A stretch of DNA of 6,668 nt from JASFQI01 sp050115555 (GTDB lineage: Bacteria > Desulfobacterota > DSM-4660 > Desulfatiglandales > HGW-15): contig JASFQI010000281.1 of assembly GCA_050115555.1 (NCBI GenBank), positions 1 to 6,668 of the forward strand, in the 5' to 3' direction. Of this stretch, positions 4,734 to 6,668 are shown one piece after another. A model generated the notes under the pieces. It did not search any database. It was not told where the DNA came from and saw nothing but the letters and a program-made list of their open reading frames with translations. Position numbers and translations under genes: made by a program. Within the stretch, counting starts at the first letter, position 1, and every line of letters starts with the position of its first letter.

Positions 4734-6047
4734 ATGCCCCCCACGCCACGACGAACCGGGCTCGTATTTTTTCCCGCCTTTGACTGGGCCATCAGCCCCA
4801 CCCACCCCGAGCGGGAGGAGAGGCTCCTTTACACCCAGGACCAGGTCCTGGAGGAAGGGCTTCTGGACCTGGACTCCGTGGTGGAGTATCGGGTCCGGCC
4901 GGCCGGCTTCGAGGACATTCAGCGGGTCCACTTCTGTGTTCCGGATGAGGCGTCCGTCACCACGGAAAGCCACCTGATCTCGGCCGGGGGATGCCTGGTG
5001 GCCGCGGATGCGGTCATGAAAAAAGAGGTGGACAACGCCTTTGCACTGGTGCGCCCTCCCGGGCATCATGCCATGCGCGTGGTCCACGGCAACCGCGGCT
5101 TCTGCAATGTGAACATCGAAGCCATCATGATCGAGCACATCCGAGACACCTACGGCGTACGCAGGGTAGCCATTGTGGATACGGACTGCCACCACGGGGA
5201 TGGCACGCAGAACATCTACTGGCACGATCCGGACACCCTCTTTATCTCGCTCCACCAGGACGGGCGCACCATCTTCCCGGGTACCGGATTTCCCGAGGAG
5301 ATGGGCGGACCCAACGCCCTGGGCGCCACTGTGAACATCCCCCTGCCGCCCCAAACCGGGGAGGAGGGATTCTTCGTGGTCATGGAAGAGCTCGTCATGC
5401 CCCTGCTGGAGAGGTTCCAACCGGAAATCGTGATCAACTCCGCAGGCCAGGACAACCACTTCAGCGATCCCATCACGGACATGAACTTTTCGGCCCGGGG
5501 CTATGCCGCACTCAATGCCCGCCTCCAACCGGATATCGCCGTGCTCGAAGGAGGCTACGCCGTGGAGAGCGCCCTCCCTTACGTGAACGTGGGCATCATC
5601 ATGGCCATGGCCGGCCTGGACACGGAGTCGGTCAAGGAGCCCAACTACGACCGAGACTACCGCCCCCAGAGCCCGGCCGTGACCCAGAACATCGACCGGC
5701 TCGTGGCACGGCTTCACCACGTGTTCCTGGACGGCAAGTACCAGGCCCCCGCCCACACGCCCGGAGAGGTCCTGGAAGCGAAGCGCGAGGTGTACTACGA
5801 CACGGACGGCATTTTTGAAAGGCAGCGGGAGCTGATCCGGGTGTGCAGCGACTGCGCAGGGGCCTTGGGAGTGGAATCCGCAGCTAGCACCGGAAATCAC
5901 ATCTTCGGAGTGCGCATCCCTATCGGGACGTGCGAGGCCTGTCGCCAGACGGCCCTCTCCTGGTTCGATCAGGCCGCCGGGGGATCGTTCAGCCACGTAT
6001 TTCTTCAAGACCGGGACCGGAAATTGTTCGAACGGGTTTCCCCTTGA
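4734..6047 (+). CDS. Histone-deacetylase-family Zn amidohydrolase with Cys4 tail
   Basis: This 437-residue cytoplasmic protein has an HDAC / acetylpolyamine amidohydrolase fold that removes acyl groups from amide nitrogens. All key residues are visible: the N-terminal H-P-E-R-E-E-R-L motif (24-31), charge-relay R-P-P-G-H111-H112, zinc ligands D151 and H153 in D-T-D-C-H-H-G-D-G-T, zinc ligand D240 in S-A-G-Q-D, and catalytic Y275 in L-E-G-G-Y. The usual S-A-G-F-D reads S-A-G-Q-D, a change next to the zinc site. After the core (to about 340) comes an extra tail with C371-x2-C374 and C400-x2-C403, which should bind a second zinc. AAAAGGAG (4716-4723) precedes the ATG by 10 nt, inside the upstream gene. 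It may act on acetyl-lysine, acetylpolyamine or another acylated amine; the paired hydantoinase points to a small-molecule pathway. Active enzyme likely; substrate unknown. Confidence 0.88.
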   Translation: MPPTPRRTGLVFFPAFDWAISPTHPEREERLLYTQDQVLEEGLLDLDSVVEYRVRPAGFEDIQRVHFCVPDEASVTTESHLISAGGCLVAADAVMKKEVDNAFALVRPPGHHAMRVVHGNRGFCNVNIEAIMIEHIRDTYGVRRVAIVDTDCHHGDGTQNIYWHDPDTLFISLHQDGRTIFPGTGFPEEMGGPNALGATVNIPLPPQTGEEGFFVVMEELVMPLLERFQPEIVINSAGQDNHFSDPITDMNFSARGYAALNARLQPDIAVLEGGYAVESALPYVNVGIIMAMAGLDTESVKEPNYDRDYRPQSPAVTQNIDRLVARLHHVFLDGKYQAPAHTPGEVLEAKREVYYDTDGIFERQRELIRVCSDCAGALGVESAASTGNHIFGVRIPIGTCEACRQTALSWFDQAAGGSFSHVFLQDRDRKLFERVSP

Positions 6048-6158
6048 ACATGCGCCTTCTTCCATTCATCAGGAGCAAGTCATAGGGAAGGACGACCTGG
6101 CTGGAAAGGGAGGGCTCGCAGCAGGCGATCGGATGACGCCCGGGCGAGGAAAGCCCCG
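6048..6158 (+). other. Spacer between the HDAC-like gene and the membrane sensor
   Basis: The 111-nt gap shows no convincing terminator or -35/-10 pair. It contains a 10-bp palindrome CGCCCGGGCG (6137-6146) touching the next ribosome site, and CTCGC (6115-6119), which could pair with GCGAG (6144-6148) and mask it. Neither is strong enough to call a regulatory element. Confidence 0.3.
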
Positions 6159-6668
6159 ATGAAAAGGGCCTCAAAGGGAAAAACAGAAGGTGTCCCCGGC
6201 CACCCCATGGAAAAAACACATTTCCATACGCATACAAATGCAGGCAGATGGGTATTGATCGCGCTCTTGACCGTTTTTGCCTTTGGTCTGACATTCTATT
6301 TCCACGCGGTGCTCGGAATTGGAACGATCGTATCCCACTTTTATTACATCCCTATTCTGCTTTCATGTTTATGGTGGCAAAGGAAAGGCATTTGGATTGC
6401 CGCTTTTCTTGTCACTTACCTCTTGACCAGTCATCACCTTCTGATCCCCCATGCGACGGACATCAGCGTATACATCCGGGCCTTCATGCTGATGGTCATC
6501 GCCGTGGTCGTGGCGGGACTCAGTGAGCGAATATCCGCCACAGAAAACCAACTCAGGAGCGCCCATGATGAACTGGAAAAGCGGGTCGTAGAACGAACCG
6601 CTCAGCTTGCAGAAGCCAACCGCGAGCTGGAACTGGAGATCGAACAGCATAAGCGGACCGAGGAACGT
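6159..6668 (+). CDS. N-terminal part of a membrane sensor (partial; likely histidine kinase)
   Basis: From ATG 6159 the frame stays open for 170 codons to the window edge. GAGGA (6146-6150) lies 8 nt upstream; ATG 6207 (Met17) is an alternative start. Membrane segments are visible at about residues 31-52, 57-73, 78-96 and 104-121. The middle part has H-F-Y-Y-I-P-I-L-L followed by W-W-Q-R-K-G, a pattern I associate with N-terminal membrane domains of delta-type sensor kinases. From about 122 a charged coiled coil follows, L-E-K-R-V-V-E-R-T-A-Q-L (139-150) then E-L-E-L-E-I-E-Q-H-K-R-T-E-E-R. This is the classic linker ahead of PAS or histidine-kinase domains, which would lie outside the window; a GGDEF output is also possible. 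GC is clearly lower than in the preceding genes. Confidence 0.8.
   Translation, partial: MKRASKGKTEGVPGHPMEKTHFHTHTNAGRWVLIALLTVFAFGLTFYFHAVLGIGTIVSHFYYIPILLSCLWWQRKGIWIAAFLVTYLLTSHHLLIPHATDISVYIRAFMLMVIAVVVAGLSERISATENQLRSAHDELEKRVVERTAQLAEANRELELEIEQHKRTEER

Noticed and set aside
3939..6065. Very long open frame on the minus strand (about 708 codons)
   Set aside because: It runs antisense to the hydantoinase and HDAC-like genes, whose motifs are unmistakable on the + strand. The product is a His/Gly/Asp/Val-rich string without a recognisable domain, as expected from GC-rich codon bias.

Overview
The window is GC-rich (60-75% in the stretches counted by hand) and every confident gene is on the + strand. 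The gene content suggests a free-living Gram-negative anaerobe, most plausibly Desulfobacterota (the former Deltaproteobacteria). It combines a DUF47/Pit phosphate pair, a PhoR-type sensor domain, a two-helix sensor with the coiled linker common in delta sensor kinases, and a bacterial histone-deacetylase-like amidohydrolase. The taxonomic guess is an inference; there is no rRNA or marker gene to anchor it.

Region 1 (about 60-2220) is a phosphate-uptake unit. A good sigma70-type promoter (TTGAAC-17-TATAAC, 60-88) precedes a two-CBS (Bateman) protein. Its end overlaps a DUF47/PhoU-like Pit accessory protein by 11 nt. After a 104-nt GC-rich leader with a hairpin comes a short Pit-family phosphate transporter. 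The order suggests that an adenylate-sensing CBS module and the PhoU-like protein regulate the transporter.

Region 2 (2307-3023) holds the sensory half of a PhoR-like histidine kinase: two membrane helices around a periplasmic PhoR-type domain. The ORF stops at the first residues of the HAMP domain, and no kinase follows. The bases just after the stop still read like a HAMP start in the same frame, which suggests a decayed or rearranged phoR. A strong promoter (TTGACA-17-TACGAT, 2890-2918) lies in this scar and drives the next genes.

Region 3 (3024-6047) is a tight two-gene cassette: a short hydantoinase/oxoprolinase-family (ASKHA) protein, then 3 nt later a histone-deacetylase-family Zn amidohydrolase. 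The latter has all expected catalytic residues plus an extra C-terminal Cys4 (probably zinc-ribbon) tail. This pair is the best candidate here for a little-described system, perhaps for an acylated or cyclic amide substrate; the substrate is unknown.

Region 4 (6159 to the end) is the start of a membrane-bound sensor protein, cut by the window edge, with a sharp fall in GC (about 48% over 6181-6480 by hand count). No RNA genes, CRISPR, insertion sequences or convincing intrinsic terminators were seen.
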